Part shown: positions 52,408 through 61,781 of the stretch, one piece after another
How the letters are laid out: each line of letters opens with the position of its first letter
Position numbering within the stretch: the first letter of the stretch is position 1
Assembly: GCF_003583405.1 (NCBI RefSeq)
Contig: NZ_QXEC01000006.1
Location: 1-64,000 of the forward strand
Direction of reading: 5' to 3'
From: Micromonospora radicis
GTDB taxonomy: Bacteria; Actinomycetota; Actinomycetes; Mycobacteriales; Micromonosporaceae
DNA: 64,000 nt
The notes under the pieces: model-generated
What the model was told of the DNA's origin: nothing
Databases searched by the model: none
Seen by the model: the letters and a program-made list of their open reading frames with translations, nothing else
Program-made: the position numbers and the translations under genes

Positions 52408-54083
52408 CAGCCAGCCTTGGGCAGCGAGTCGGCGAGCAGCTGCCGCGCCGCCTCCCCGCCTCCGGCCTTCCACTCCTGCAGGATGGCGTCCACGTCGGAC
52501 AGCGGCCGGCGGCCGCGCAGTACGTCGGTGAACTTGTCCTCGGTCGGCACCTGGTTGGCCTTGAAGGCGGCCGGCATCTCGAGCTTCACGCCGACCCAGG
52601 GATCGGGCTCCAGGTACTTGACCATCTCGTTGGAGTACGTCAGTGCGTCGCGGACGTAGTTCGGGGTGTCCGCGAACGGGCCGATGGTGGGGTTGCGGCC
52701 ACTGATGAAGAAGTACTGGTTGTTGATCTCCTTGAAGGCCAGGTCGGTCTTGACCGGCCCGTTCGGCGTACGGGTGTGGTGCCGGCCCTCGACGCCGAAG
52801 TCACGCAGCTGTGCCTCCTGGCTGCCCATCGGCGCCGAGCACCAGTTGATGATCCGGAGCAGTTCCGCGACCCGCTCCTGGCCGGCGCCCTTGCGCACGA
52901 AGGTGTAGGAGATCGGCTGGTCGCTGCCCCAGACGAGCGGGTCGCCGCCGGTGGCGGCGAAGACCGGCACCGGCTGGATGTTCAGCGCCTTGTTGACCTT
53001 CTGGTGTTCGGCCTGGCCGGCCTGCCAGAAGCCGAAGCCGTCCTGCATGAAGACGATGTTGCCGCCCTTGGCGAACAGTTGCTTGGCGTCCGCGCCCTTG
53101 CTCGCCACGACGTCCGGGTGGACCAGACCGTCCTGGTAGATCTTGGCCATGACCTCCAGGGCCTGCCGGAACTCCGGGGTCTCGTACTTGAACTCGGGCG
53201 TGCCGTCGGCGCGTAGCCGCCATCCCTGCTTGGCGCCGGGCACCCGGTGGTACATCTGGATCATCGGGAAGACGTCGTTGAACGCCCACACCTTGCGCCC
53301 CGGGTCGGTGACCTGCTTGGCGACGGCCAGCAGGTCGTCCAGCGAGGTGGGGACGGCCAGGCCCCGCGCGTCCAGCAGATCCTTGCGGCTGAACATCACC
53401 CAGGCGAACGGTCCGTCGGTCGGGTTCGGCACGGCGGCCAGCCGCTCGTTCCAGATGGCGTGCCGCCAGGCCCCGGTGGGGAAGCTGGCCAACATCGGGT
53501 ACGCGTCGACCGCGCTGCCCTTGAGGTGCTCCGTCAGATCCTCGAAGAGTACGCCGATCGCCTCGGCGAACCGCGGGATCTTTTCCACCTCCCAGCTCGG
53601 TACGCAGAGCAGCTCGGGTACGTCACGGGCGCCGAGCATGGCGTTGAGCTTGTCGGCGTACGTGTTGCCGTCCTGGATGGTGAAGTTGACCGGGGTGCCC
53701 AGCTCGGCGTTGACCGCCTGCAGGTAGGCGCTCTGGCCGATCCCCGGCGGGGCCGGACCCCAGGCCGGGGTCATCGCGGTGATCTCCTTGCCGCTGGTGC
53801 CCGGCTTCTCGGTGATCAGGTCGACGAGCGTGTCCGGGAACCGGGTGTAGCCGTCCGGCACCGGCCGGATCCCGGCGATGTCGGGGGCGATGCGCTGTGC
53901 CAGGTCCTTCTGGTTGGGCAGCAGGTGGGCGAAGGCGTCCAGGTTCTGCGCGGTGCCGGTGCCGGCCGGCTTCTCGGAACACCCGGCGAGCACGGGACCG
54001 CCGGCGATGGTGGCCGCGCCGAGGCCGAGCAGGCCGAGGAAGTTGCGGCGTGAGGTCTCCGCGCCGGGGTTGTGCCGTGTCAT
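52407..54083 (-). CDS. ABC transporter solute-binding lipoprotein (LipO/YtcQ-type)
   Basis: 558 aa from ATG 54083, preceded by GAGAGGGAG; the open frame extends upstream without a signal sequence. Tat motif TSRRNFLGLLGLG and lipobox VLAGC. The mature part fits the large binding proteins that work with LplB/YtcP permeases: LNAMLGARDVPELLCVPSWEV, FAWVMFSRKDLLDARGL, GFGFWQAGQAEHQKVNKALN, GRNPTIGPFADTPNYV. These usually take up oligosaccharides from plant or microbial polysaccharides. The ligand here is unknown. Confidence 0.92.
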   Translation of the reverse strand: MTRHNPGAETSRRNFLGLLGLGAATIAGGPVLAGCSEKPAGTGTAQNLDAFAHLLPNQKDLAQRIAPDIAGIRPVPDGYTRFPDTLVDLITEKPGTSGKEITAMTPAWGPAPPGIGQSAYLQAVNAELGTPVNFTIQDGNTYADKLNAMLGARDVPELLCVPSWEVEKIPRFAEAIGVLFEDLTEHLKGSAVDAYPMLASFPTGAWRHAIWNERLAAVPNPTDGPFAWVMFSRKDLLDARGLAVPTSLDDLLAVAKQVTDPGRKVWAFNDVFPMIQMYHRVPGAKQGWRLRADGTPEFKYETPEFRQALEVMAKIYQDGLVHPDVVASKGADAKQLFAKGGNIVFMQDGFGFWQAGQAEHQKVNKALNIQPVPVFAATGGDPLVWGSDQPISYTFVRKGAGQERVAELLRIINWCSAPMGSQEAQLRDFGVEGRHHTRTPNGPVKTDLAFKEINNQYFFISGRNPTIGPFADTPNYVRDALTYSNEMVKYLEPDPWVGVKLEMPAAFKANQVPTEDKFTDVLRGRRPLSDVDAILQEWKAGGGEAARQLLADSLPKAG

Positions 54084-54153
54084 CGGTCTCCCTCTCGAGA
54101 AGGGCTCAGGGGTGCGGGCGGGCTCACCGGGGGAGTGAGTTCGTCTGGATGGT

Positions 54154-54164
54154 AAACAAACTAA
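54154..54164. promoter_or_regulatory. ROK/XylR-like half-site upstream of the ABC operon
   Basis: AAACAAACTAA equals one arm of the XylR/ROK-family consensus (TTAGTTTGTTT on the other strand) and is AT-rich in a GC-rich setting. It lies 71 bases upstream of the binding-protein start. A second arm is not evident, so this is weak. Confidence 0.3.
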
Positions 54165-54268
54165 TAGACGGTCGGGCGCCCAAACAAGAGGCGGCGTGCC
54201 CCTGCGCGGTTCGCGGGATGCGGTCCTGTCGATGTAGCGCACCGGCGGCGGGGCTGACTGCCGTTGGT

Positions 54269-54316
54269 GGTCGTGATTGCACACTGAAATAAATATTTCT
54301 GAGTGCAATCACGACC
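54269..54316. repeat. AT-cored inverted repeat
   Basis: GGTCGTGATTGCA (54269-54281) pairs perfectly with 54304-54316. The 22-base centre is almost all A/T and itself partly palindromic (GAAATAAATATTTC). It lies 186 bases upstream of the binding-protein start and 73 bases after the stop of the next minus-strand gene, so it could be a terminator for that gene or a regulator site. The AT core is striking at this GC content. Confidence 0.7.
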
Positions 54317-54388
54317 GCCGGGGCAGGTTGTTCCCGGTCCACCGAGACGGACGGTCCACCGAACGGACGGTCTACGGAGAGCAGCGGC

Positions 54389-55189
54389 TCACCGGACGGC
54401 GGTGCGAACCCGGGGGCGCCGGGTCAGAGCGAAGCCGAACACACCGGCGACCGCGGCCAGCACCCCGCCGGCCGTGGTCCAGATCCACCGGGAACCGGCC
54501 TCGGGCAGCCAACCGGTGAGATCGAGGTTCCAGCCGTCGTCCTCGGCCGCCGGGGCGAGAGTCGGCACCGCCTCCAGCACCTCACCGGCGTTGGTCGGCG
54601 GTACCAACGGCGTCTCCAGCCTGCCGTCCTCGGGCGCGGTGCCGGCGTCGCCGGTGGCGGAGATCCGCAGCTCCACGTCGATCGGCAGGCCGAGGTCCCG
54701 CTCGGGCACCTCGACCACGGCCAACCGGACGTAGTAGGTGCCGGGTAGCGGGTCGACCGACCACGGTTCGGCCCAGGGCCGGACCCGGCGCAGGGTGCAG
54801 CCGAGGGCCACGCTGCGCACCGAGGCGTCGGCCGTCGGCGTCTGCGCGCCGGCCGTGCACGCCTGCCGGCGACGCAGCCCGTCGAAGACCTCGACCGTCC
54901 AGGTCGAGCTGCCGGTCCGGTCCTCGGCCGGCGACACGCTCGCGTCGATCTCGTGGATCTCGCCCGCCCCGGCGGTGAACGACCAGTACAGGTACTCGCC
55001 GGTGGAGGCGCCCACCCGGACCGGTTGACCGGCGGCGATCGGGGTGGCACTCAGGAACGACGTACCGGCCTTGGTGACGGTGGTCGAGCCGGGCGAGGGA
55101 GTCGGGGTGGGCGCGGCCAGCGCCGTGGCCGGTGACAGTACGACACCGGCGGCCACCAGCGCGGCCAGGCTTGCCGATCGGGTACGCAT
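54389..55189 (-). CDS. Secreted, membrane-anchored hypothetical protein, 266 aa
   Basis: Signal peptide (SLAALVAAGVVLSPATALA), then a beta-rich domain (GEYLYWSFTAGAGEIHEIDAS, GTYYVRLAVVEVPERD), a Pro/Ala linker and a C-terminal anchor helix (WIWTTAGGVLAAVAGVFGFAL) with a basic stop (TRRPRVR). The start overlaps the stop of the VWA gene (TGATG), so they are one operon. The VWA partner has a matching beta-rich extracellular region (HRWYRVPV). Together they look like a surface complex of unknown role. Confidence 0.75.
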   Translation of the reverse strand: MRTRSASLAALVAAGVVLSPATALAAPTPTPSPGSTTVTKAGTSFLSATPIAAGQPVRVGASTGEYLYWSFTAGAGEIHEIDASVSPAEDRTGSSTWTVEVFDGLRRRQACTAGAQTPTADASVRSVALGCTLRRVRPWAEPWSVDPLPGTYYVRLAVVEVPERDLGLPIDVELRISATGDAGTAPEDGRLETPLVPPTNAGEVLEAVPTLAPAAEDDGWNLDLTGWLPEAGSRWIWTTAGGVLAAVAGVFGFALTRRPRVRTAVR

Positions 55190-56493
55190 CAGTTCTCCCT
55201 CCAGGTGGCCACCCACCAGCGGGTGAGCAGGCCGGTGACGAGCCCGGTGAGCAGACCGGCGAGGGTCAGCAGGAGCAACAGCACCCAGCCCCGGCCCAGA
55301 TCCGGCCCGTCCGGGGTGGGCGAGGCGGCGACCACGTCCACGGTCAACTCGACCGGCATACCGGGATCCTTCTCGGTGCCGGCCCGTGGCGAGAACATGT
55401 TGCTGACCACCAGACACACGGTGGTGACGGCGGGCGTCGCGCTGGCCGACGGGCTCGGTGAGGTCTCCTCGTCGGGCTCGTCCGCGTCCTCGTCCGCCCC
55501 GGCCGACCAGCGCAGACCGGCCGACACCACATCGGTACGACCGCTGCCCGCGTCCACCCCGCGTACCAGCTCCCGGCCGTCGGTGGCGGTGGCCCGCAGC
55601 AGTACGCCGTAGTCGGGGTTGACCGGTCGGTCCATCGCCATGCTGACCGAGGCCCGCAGCTCCTGGTCCGGCCGGACCGGCACCCGGTACCACCGGTGCT
55701 CGGAGAACGTCTCCCGGTCGGTGTAGACCCCCGGCGCCAGCAGCGGCGCACCCTGACATGCGTCGGCGCCGTCGACCTTCGACGGCGTGGTGGCGTACGT
55801 GTCGCGGGCCCGGTCGACCAGTTGCTTCAGCCGGCCGGTGAGATCCTCGGCGCTGGTCGCGGCCGTGTACGTGCCGCCGGTGGCGGCGGCGATGCAGAGC
55901 AGCTGACGGCGGACCTTCTCGTCCGGCGCCAGACCGAGGGTGTCGATCACCAGCGTGGTGCCCTGGGCCGCCAACTCGCGTGCAACCTGGCACGGGTCGG
56001 GCGGGGCGCAGGTGTCCTCACCATCGGTGATCAGCACGATCCGCCGGGCGGTGGTGCCGCTGCCCAGGTCCTTCGCCGCCTCCCGCAGGGCGAGACCGAC
56101 CGGGGTGAAGCCGGTGGGGCGCAGGGTGGCGACCGCCGCCTTGGCCTGTTCGCGGTTCACCGGGCCGACCGGCACGATCTGCTGGGTGTCCAGACAGCCC
56201 TGCTGCTTGTCCTTGCCCTGGTAGGTGGCGCCGAGCACCCGGATGCCCAACTGGGTCTCGTCGGGTAGCGCGTCCACCACCTCGCCGAACGCCTGTTGCG
56301 CCACGGAGATGCGACTGCGTCCGTCGATGTCCTTGGCCCGCATCGAACCGCTCACGTCGAGTACGAGCTGGACGCGGGGCGGTTCGGTGACGGGTTCTGC
56401 CCGGTCGTCTGCCAATGCCGGCTGGGCGCCGGCCAGCGTGGTCGCCGCCAGCAGCCCGAGAAGGACCGCTGACGACCATCTCTTGTTGATCAC
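55189..56493 (-). CDS. von Willebrand factor A-domain membrane protein
   Basis: About 434 aa from GTG 56493 (a TTG at 56517 is possible). After a signal peptide (AVLLGLLAATTLAGAQPALA), a VWA domain shows the full MIDAS: DVSGSM, the Thr in TGFTPVGLAL and the Asp in LITDGEDTC. A beta-rich region, an acidic and Ser/Pro linker, and a C-terminal helix (GWVLLLLLTLAGLLTGLVTG) follow. It is an outward-facing metal-dependent protein-binding module. It is encoded with a second anchored protein with which it probably interacts. Confidence 0.88.
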   Translation of the reverse strand: MINKRWSSAVLLGLLAATTLAGAQPALADDRAEPVTEPPRVQLVLDVSGSMRAKDIDGRSRISVAQQAFGEVVDALPDETQLGIRVLGATYQGKDKQQGCLDTQQIVPVGPVNREQAKAAVATLRPTGFTPVGLALREAAKDLGSGTTARRIVLITDGEDTCAPPDPCQVARELAAQGTTLVIDTLGLAPDEKVRRQLLCIAAATGGTYTAATSAEDLTGRLKQLVDRARDTYATTPSKVDGADACQGAPLLAPGVYTDRETFSEHRWYRVPVRPDQELRASVSMAMDRPVNPDYGVLLRATATDGRELVRGVDAGSGRTDVVSAGLRWSAGADEDADEPDEETSPSPSASATPAVTTVCLVVSNMFSPRAGTEKDPGMPVELTVDVVAASPTPDGPDLGRGWVLLLLLTLAGLLTGLVTGLLTRWWVATWREN

Positions 56494-56564
56494 CGGGCGG
56501 AGTGTAGCGCTGTCCAATCAGGACAAAGACTCCGGTCACCCGGCTGCGCGCGGTGCTCGCCCGA

Positions 56565-57521
56565 CTACGGCTTCCAGGATCCGGCGGTCTCGAAACGGTG
56601 GCGGTACTCCACCACGCCGGAGGTGTCGGCGACGTCGAAGACCACTGTGCCGGCCCGCTTGCTGCCGGCCCGCAGGCCGTTGCCGGAACCGAGCGGTTCA
56701 CCGCAACCGGACAGCGCGCCGATCAGACCGTTGACCGTGGCCCCGTCATCGCCCACCCACTCGAAGTAGAACGGGTTGATCGAGCTGGTGCCCTCGGTCA
56801 CCGTGGCGGTCACCTCGGCGATCAGGTACCGCCCCTTCGTCGGCTTCGGCGCGAAGGCCCGGCACCCCTCGGTGACGGTGCGGAACCTCGTCACGGTGAT
56901 CTCGAGGGTGCCGTCGTCGTCGTTGAGGACCAGCGTGTCGCCGGCCCGCATGTTGAACGTCTCGCCCTCTCCGGCTGGCCGGGGCGGGCTGGCCTCGGTG
57001 GGCGTGCGGCTCGGCTCGGGCACCGGGTAGGTGACCGAGGGGGTGGGCAACGCCTCGGAGATCTGCTCGGCGGTCCGGTTCAGCCCGGCGACGAGCGCGA
57101 CCACCCCACCGACGCAGCAGAGCAGCGCCACGACGACCACCGCGATCACCACGATCAGGACGGTCCTGCCGCCGCTGCCGCCGGTCGGCACCGGTGGCGG
57201 CGGGCCGGGCGGATATCCCACCCCCGTCGGCGGGGGCGCGCCGGGCGGGTACCCGGCGCCACCGGGCGGGTACGGACCGGCCGGAGGGTACGGACCGCTC
57301 GGCGGGTACGCGCCGCCCGGTTGGTACGGGTCGGCCGGCGGGGTGCCCGGCGGCTGTGGCGCGCTCCACGGGCTGCCGGGGTCGGGCTGCGGCGGGGGCG
57401 CCCAGGTGCCGTCCTGCGGCGTACCGCCGGGCGTCGGCGGCGGTGCCCACGGATCGCTGGCCTGCTCGGGGTGCGGCTGGTGGGGATCCTGCGGCCCGGT
57501 TGGGGGCTGGGGGTGGCTCAC
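56565..57521 (-). CDS. Membrane-anchored DUF4352-type protein with Pro-rich cytoplasmic tail
   Basis: 318 aa from GTG 57521, with GAGGAG four bases upstream. The first 115 residues are Pro/Gly/Tyr-rich (PYPPGG-type repeats). One helix follows (TVLIVVIAVVVVALLCCVGG), then an extracellular domain resembling DUF4352 (AGDTLVLNDDDGTLEITVT, GRYLIAEVTATVTEG, VVFDVAD), an immunoglobulin-like fold common in actinobacterial surface proteins. It is separated from the VWA gene by about 70 bases and may be co-transcribed. Confidence 0.8.
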   Translation of the reverse strand: MSHPQPPTGPQDPHQPHPEQASDPWAPPPTPGGTPQDGTWAPPPQPDPGSPWSAPQPPGTPPADPYQPGGAYPPSGPYPPAGPYPPGGAGYPPGAPPPTGVGYPPGPPPPVPTGGSGGRTVLIVVIAVVVVALLCCVGGVVALVAGLNRTAEQISEALPTPSVTYPVPEPSRTPTEASPPRPAGEGETFNMRAGDTLVLNDDDGTLEITVTRFRTVTEGCRAFAPKPTKGRYLIAEVTATVTEGTSSINPFYFEWVGDDGATVNGLIGALSGCGEPLGSGNGLRAGSKRAGTVVFDVADTSGVVEYRHRFETAGSWKP

Positions 57522-57638
57522 CGTACTCCTCGGGCACCGTTCTGGGGACGCGAACCGTCTGACGCTAGCGCGTCGCGGCAACACCGAGCGGCCCGTGTTG
57601 ACCGCCCGAGTGGTCGATGGCGGCCGGGTGGCGGGCAC

Positions 57639-58337
57639 TCACGGCAGCAGGACGGCGGCGGTACGGACGAGGGTCGTGTCCACGGCGAAGCGACCGACGA
57701 CGGTCGCGGGTGGGCGGGCGCCCGCGGCGGCGTCGATCCGGGCCGGCGCAATCCGGGCGGTGAACGTGCCGCTGTCCGGATCCACCTCCACCAGCGCGTC
57801 GTGGAAGTCCAGCCAGCTGCCGACGATCGGATGCCACACCTTGTAGACGGTCTCCTTGGCGCTGAAGAGCACCGCCGGCCAGGACACTCCCGGCGGCAGC
57901 CGGCTGCACCGCTCGTCCTCCTCGGGCAGACAGATCAGGCGGCGTACCTCCGGACTGAGTTGCCGGTGCTGCTCGGCGTCCACGCCGACCGACCGGATCT
58001 CGTGGGCACGGGCCACGGCGGCGGCGCAGTAGCCGCGGGTGTGGGTGATCGCGCCGACCGTACCCGGCGGCCAGACCGGCGACCGGTCGGCGGCGGCGGG
58101 TACGGCGACCGGCGGCAGGCCCAGCATGACCATGGCGCGCCGGGCGCAGACCCGGCCGGCGGTGAAGTCCCGCCGTCGGCTCTCCACCGCCCGGTCACTG
58201 AGGCCGGCCGCCTCTGCCGCGAGCAGGGCACCGGTCCAGTCCGGCGGCTCGGCCACCGCCACCGCGACCTCCGGTGGCAGCAGGTCACGCACGGCCGGAT
58301 CCGGACAGGTTGCCTCGGTGCCGGTTGCCGGTAGCAT
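57639..58337 (-). CDS. 4'-phosphopantetheinyl transferase (Sfp/EntD-type)
   Basis: 232 aa from ATG 58337 (the frame is open further, but without homology). The magnesium-binding motif is RSVGVDAEQH, and the second motif FSAKETVYKVWHP is diagnostic for the EntD/Sfp family; AITHTRGYCAAAVA and the GRVCARRAM region also fit. It moves phosphopantetheine from CoA onto carrier proteins of polyketide and non-ribosomal peptide synthases. It likely serves carrier proteins encoded elsewhere, since none is in the window. Confidence 0.9.
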   Translation of the reverse strand: MLPATGTEATCPDPAVRDLLPPEVAVAVAEPPDWTGALLAAEAAGLSDRAVESRRRDFTAGRVCARRAMVMLGLPPVAVPAAADRSPVWPPGTVGAITHTRGYCAAAVARAHEIRSVGVDAEQHRQLSPEVRRLICLPEEDERCSRLPPGVSWPAVLFSAKETVYKVWHPIVGSWLDFHDALVEVDPDSGTFTARIAPARIDAAAGARPPATVVGRFAVDTTLVRTAAVLLP

Positions 58338-58529
58338 CGACCGGCGCGGATCGGGTGGTCGGGCGCGACGGGTTCGCGCGGCGCGTCGTGGCCATGGCTG
58401 GTGAACGTACCGCAACGATGTAACACCGGAGCGTTCCCGGGCGCTGATGGTGCGCGCGGGGGCGACGGACGGGCTGATGATCGATGGCGGGTACCCACCC
58501 GCCGTCCAGGAGTGGCGGATAGGAGCGCG

Positions 58530-58835
58530 ATGACCGGTGTTGCGGATCGCTCGGATGTCGGAGTGACCGGGGCGAGCGATGTCCCGGCGACCGCGGCGGC
58601 GTACGAGCACGCTCCGGTGACACCCGACTGGACCTGCGGCACCTGCGGTGCGGCCTGGCCGTGCGAGCCCAAACGCGACCGGTTGCTGGCCGAGTACGCG
58701 GCGGACCGGGCGATGCTCAGCGTCTACCTGGGCGCCTGTCTGGCCGCCGCCGCGGAGGACCTGCACGCCCCGGGATCGACCTCCCTGCAGGACCGGTTCC
58801 TCGGCTGGCTGCCACGCCGCCCGAAGCGCTTCTGA
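58530..58835 (+). CDS. Conserved-looking small protein with CxxC motif, 101 aa
   Basis: ATG 58530 after TAGGAG. The core reads APVTPDWTCGTCGAAWPCEP, then RDRLLAEYAADRAMLSVYLGA and AAAEDLHAPGS. The Cys pattern (CGTCGAAWPC) could bind zinc. No signal peptide. The family and function are not recognised, though the Trp/Cys segment looks conserved. Bases 58836-59112 hold no gene I can see. Confidence 0.6.
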   Translation: MTGVADRSDVGVTGASDVPATAAAYEHAPVTPDWTCGTCGAAWPCEPKRDRLLAEYAADRAMLSVYLGACLAAAAEDLHAPGSTSLQDRFLGWLPRRPKRF

Positions 58836-59112
58836 ACGTACCCATGACGTTTTCTCGGCCGGTCACCCCGGCCTGCCGAGGGGTGGCGGGGACGGCCTGT
58901 CGCCGGTTTGCGGCGCGGTCCGCGCCGCGTAGCGTCCGCGCGGCGTCACCCAGCGACGACCTCGGCGTTGATCTCTGCCCTTGATCGCCATCGGTCGGAA
59001 ATCTGACCCGGGCCGCCCCGTTGTGCCGCTGGTCATGGGTGGTTAAGCTTCTGGTGCGCGCCCCAATCGCCCGCTTCCCCCGTGGCAGGCGATCGGGGCG
59101 CGTCCTACTTTC

Positions 59113-59149
59113 CCGAAGGGCCCGCACGCACAGCGTGCGGGCCCTTCGG
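59113..59149. terminator. Strong terminator for the PMT gene
   Basis: 17-bp perfect stem (59113-59129 with 59133-59149) and 3-base loop, 4 bases beyond the minus-strand PMT stop. Confidence 0.88.
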
Positions 59150-59153
59150 CCGA

Positions 59154-60845
59154 TCAGATCCAGCGGCCACCCAGCCACATCCGGGCCGACCACTCGGTGT
59201 ACGGGATGTTCTGGCCGACGAAGATCGGATAGAAGTACGCGAAGCAGAGCACGACGAGCACCAGGTACGCACCGACGATCACCCCACCGATCATTCGGCG
59301 GTCCCGGCTGGCCTCGTCCTCGACCCCACCGGCGGTCCGGGTGCCACTCAGCCCGGCCGGTGACGCGATGGCGCCGAGCACGTACACCACCGCCAGCACG
59401 AAGAACGGCAGCGCCGGGGCGGCGTAGAAGGAGAACATCGTCCGGCCGTCGAGGGCGATCCAGGCCCAGGGCAGGATCCCCGAGGCGGCGCCGAGCAGGA
59501 TCGTGCCCGCCCGCCAGTCCCGCCGGGCCAGGCCCAGCCAGATCAGCGCCACCAGGGCGGGCAGGAACGACCACCACAGCAGCGGCGTGCCGAGCAGCAG
59601 CACCTCCTCCGCGCAGGTCGGTGCCCCGCAGCCCGCGGGCTGCACCCAGTGGAAGGCCACCGGTCTGCCCTGTAGCAGCCACTGCCACGGCCACGACTGG
59701 TACTTGTGCGCGTCGTCGAGCTGGTTGTGGAAGCCCAGCGCGGCTTGGTGGTACCGCATCAGGTTCCACAGCGGGCCGACGACCGGAGCATCGCTGAGCC
59801 CCGCCTGTGGGTACCGCTCGGCGAGCCGGTAGTAGCCCTCGTGGCTGAGTAACCAACCGGACCAGGTCGTCACGTAGGTGACCGCCATCAACAGGCCAGC
59901 GAGCACCATCGAGGGAAAGCCGTCGAGCATGGTGGCCCGCCAGGGCCGGGGCACCCCGGCCGAGCGGCGGGCGCCGACGTCCCAGAGCAGCATCAGCAAC
60001 GCGAACATCGGCACGAAGAAGAGCGCGCTCCACTTCACCGCGAAGGCGCAGCCGAGCAGTACCCCGGTCGCCAACCGCCACCAGGGCCAAGTCCGCCAGC
60101 CACCCGGTGGACGGCCGGCCCGTCCCCGGGCCGTCGGATCCAGCCCCGCCTCCAGCGCCCGGGACCAGCGCCGTCGGGTGGCGTCCCGGTCGAGCACCAG
60201 CGCACCGAACGCGGCCAGTACGAAGAAGAGCAGGAAGATGTCGAGCAGCGCGGTGCGGGAGAGCACCAGGTGGAAGCCGTCGACGGCGAGCAGCAGCCCG
60301 GCGACGCAACCGAGCACCGTGGAACGGAACATCCGGCGACCGATGCGGACCAGCAGCAGCACCGACAGGGTGCCGATCACCGCCGCCGAGAACCGCCAGC
60401 CGAACTCGGGCGAGGTGGTCCAGAGGTGGCCGGGCACCGAGATGCCGTGCTCGGTGTCGGCGTAGCCGAACGCCCACTCGCCCAGGCCGATCAACCACTT
60501 GCCCAGCGGCGGGTGGACGACGTACGACGGTCCGCCGTCCTTGTAGTTCCACTCCACGCCCTTGTCGACCAGGGCCCAGGCGTCCCGCGCGTAGTAGATC
60601 TCGTCGAAGATCTTGCCTGGCGGGTGGCTCAGGTTGGCGAACCGCAGGACCGCGGCGATCGCCACCACCACCGCGGTGGCCAGCCAGGAGAACGCGTCCA
60701 ACCGCGTCTCGACGGTGGCCAGCCGGCGCCGGACCGTCGCCGGCACCCCACCTCCCAGGGGAACGGTGGGACCGGTGTCGGACGGGCCGGCATCCGGCTC
60801 CGGTCGGTCCGCGCTCGCGCTGTGTGCTGTCGACGCACTCGTCAC
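59154..60845 (-). CDS. Polyprenol-phosphate-mannose protein O-mannosyltransferase (GT39/PMT)
   Basis: 563 aa from GTG 60845. About eleven membrane segments. The catalytic first loop reads HPPGKIFDEIYYARDAW, with the essential acidic pair, then GGPSYVVHPPLGKWLIGLGE. The C-terminal half carries YQSWPWQWLLQGRPVAFHW and TPLLWWS, features of bacterial PMTs. It adds mannose from polyprenyl-phosphate-mannose to secreted proteins, which fits the many Pro/Thr-linked secreted proteins in this window. It is divergent from rsmI, an arrangement usual in actinobacteria. Confidence 0.93.
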   Translation of the reverse strand: MTSASTAHSASADRPEPDAGPSDTGPTVPLGGGVPATVRRRLATVETRLDAFSWLATAVVVAIAAVLRFANLSHPPGKIFDEIYYARDAWALVDKGVEWNYKDGGPSYVVHPPLGKWLIGLGEWAFGYADTEHGISVPGHLWTTSPEFGWRFSAAVIGTLSVLLLVRIGRRMFRSTVLGCVAGLLLAVDGFHLVLSRTALLDIFLLFFVLAAFGALVLDRDATRRRWSRALEAGLDPTARGRAGRPPGGWRTWPWWRLATGVLLGCAFAVKWSALFFVPMFALLMLLWDVGARRSAGVPRPWRATMLDGFPSMVLAGLLMAVTYVTTWSGWLLSHEGYYRLAERYPQAGLSDAPVVGPLWNLMRYHQAALGFHNQLDDAHKYQSWPWQWLLQGRPVAFHWVQPAGCGAPTCAEEVLLLGTPLLWWSFLPALVALIWLGLARRDWRAGTILLGAASGILPWAWIALDGRTMFSFYAAPALPFFVLAVVYVLGAIASPAGLSGTRTAGGVEDEASRDRRMIGGVIVGAYLVLVVLCFAYFYPIFVGQNIPYTEWSARMWLGGRWI

Positions 60846-60929
60846 CCGGCGATCGTAGGCTGCCAACGGGCTCGGTGGCGTGCGTCGTCCCCGAATCCGG
60901 TACGACCATCGATGAAGGAGCGCATACTC

Positions 60930-61781
60930 GTGGGCGATATGTCCAGCCAGGGCCGCCTGGTTCTGCTCGGCGCGCCGCTGGGCAATCCCGCCGACGCCTC
61001 CGCCCGACTGCGCGACGTCCTGGGCGTCGCCGACGTGGTCGCCGCCGAGGACACCCGGCGGCTGAGCCGGCTGGCCCGCGACCTCGACGTGACCGTTGCC
61101 GGCCGGATCGTCTCCTACTTCGAGGGCAACGAGGAGCGGCGCACGCCGGAACTCGTCGAGGCGCTCGCCGCCGGACACCTCGTCGCCCTGGTCACCGACG
61201 GCGGCATGCCCAGCGTCTCCGACCCGGGCTACCGGCTGGTCCGGGCGGCCCTGGACGCCGGGATCCCGGTCACCGCGGCTCCCGGGCCCAGCGCCGTCAC
61301 CACCGCCCTGGCGCTTTCCGGGCTGCCCTCCGACCGGTTCTGCTTCGAAGGCTTCCTGCCCCGCAGTCCGGGCGCCCGCCGCTCCCGGCTACGCGCCCTG
61401 GCCGCCGAGGAGCGGACGCTGGTGCTGTTCGAGGCGCCGCACCGGGTAACCGCCGCGCTGGCCGACCTGGCCGCCGCGTTCGGTGCCGACCGGCCCGCCG
61501 CGCTGTGCCGGGAGCTGACCAAGACCTACGAGGAGGTGCTCCGCCGCCCGCTCGGCGAGTTGGCCCGGTGGGCCGCCGAGGGCGCACCGCGCGGCGAGAT
61601 CACCCTGGTGGTGGGCGGTGCCCCGGCGACCCCCGCGACCCGCCCGGACGACGACGCGCTGCGCGCCGCGGTGGCCGAGCGGGAGGCCGCCGGCCTGACC
61701 CGCCGGGACGCCATCACCGAGGTGGCCACCGCCTTCGGCCTGCGTCGGCGCGAGGTGTACGCCGTCGTGCACCAGAGCTGA
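60930..61781 (+). CDS. rsmI: 16S rRNA (cytidine-1402-2'-O)-methyltransferase RsmI
   Basis: 283 aa from GTG 60930 (AAGGAG nine bases upstream; ATGs at 60912 and 60939 are alternatives). Family segments are LVLLGAPLGNPADAS, VAAEDTRRLSRL, ALVTDGGMPSVSDPGYRLV, PGPSAVTTALALSG and FEGFLPR, with FEAPHRV and CRELTKTYEE in the second half. It methylates the ribose of C1402 in 16S rRNA using S-adenosylmethionine. The last codons and the stop are duplicated in tandem directly afterwards. Confidence 0.95.
   Translation: MGDMSSQGRLVLLGAPLGNPADASARLRDVLGVADVVAAEDTRRLSRLARDLDVTVAGRIVSYFEGNEERRTPELVEALAAGHLVALVTDGGMPSVSDPGYRLVRAALDAGIPVTAAPGPSAVTTALALSGLPSDRFCFEGFLPRSPGARRSRLRALAAEERTLVLFEAPHRVTAALADLAAAFGADRPAALCRELTKTYEEVLRRPLGELARWAAEGAPRGEITLVVGGAPATPATRPDDDALRAAVAEREAAGLTRRDAITEVATAFGLRRREVYAVVHQS

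Noticed and set aside
57639..58337. Phosphopantetheinyl transferase as a sign of a PKS/NRPS cluster here
   Set aside because: No ketosynthase, adenylation or carrier domain is in the window, and the neighbourhood looks like core genome.
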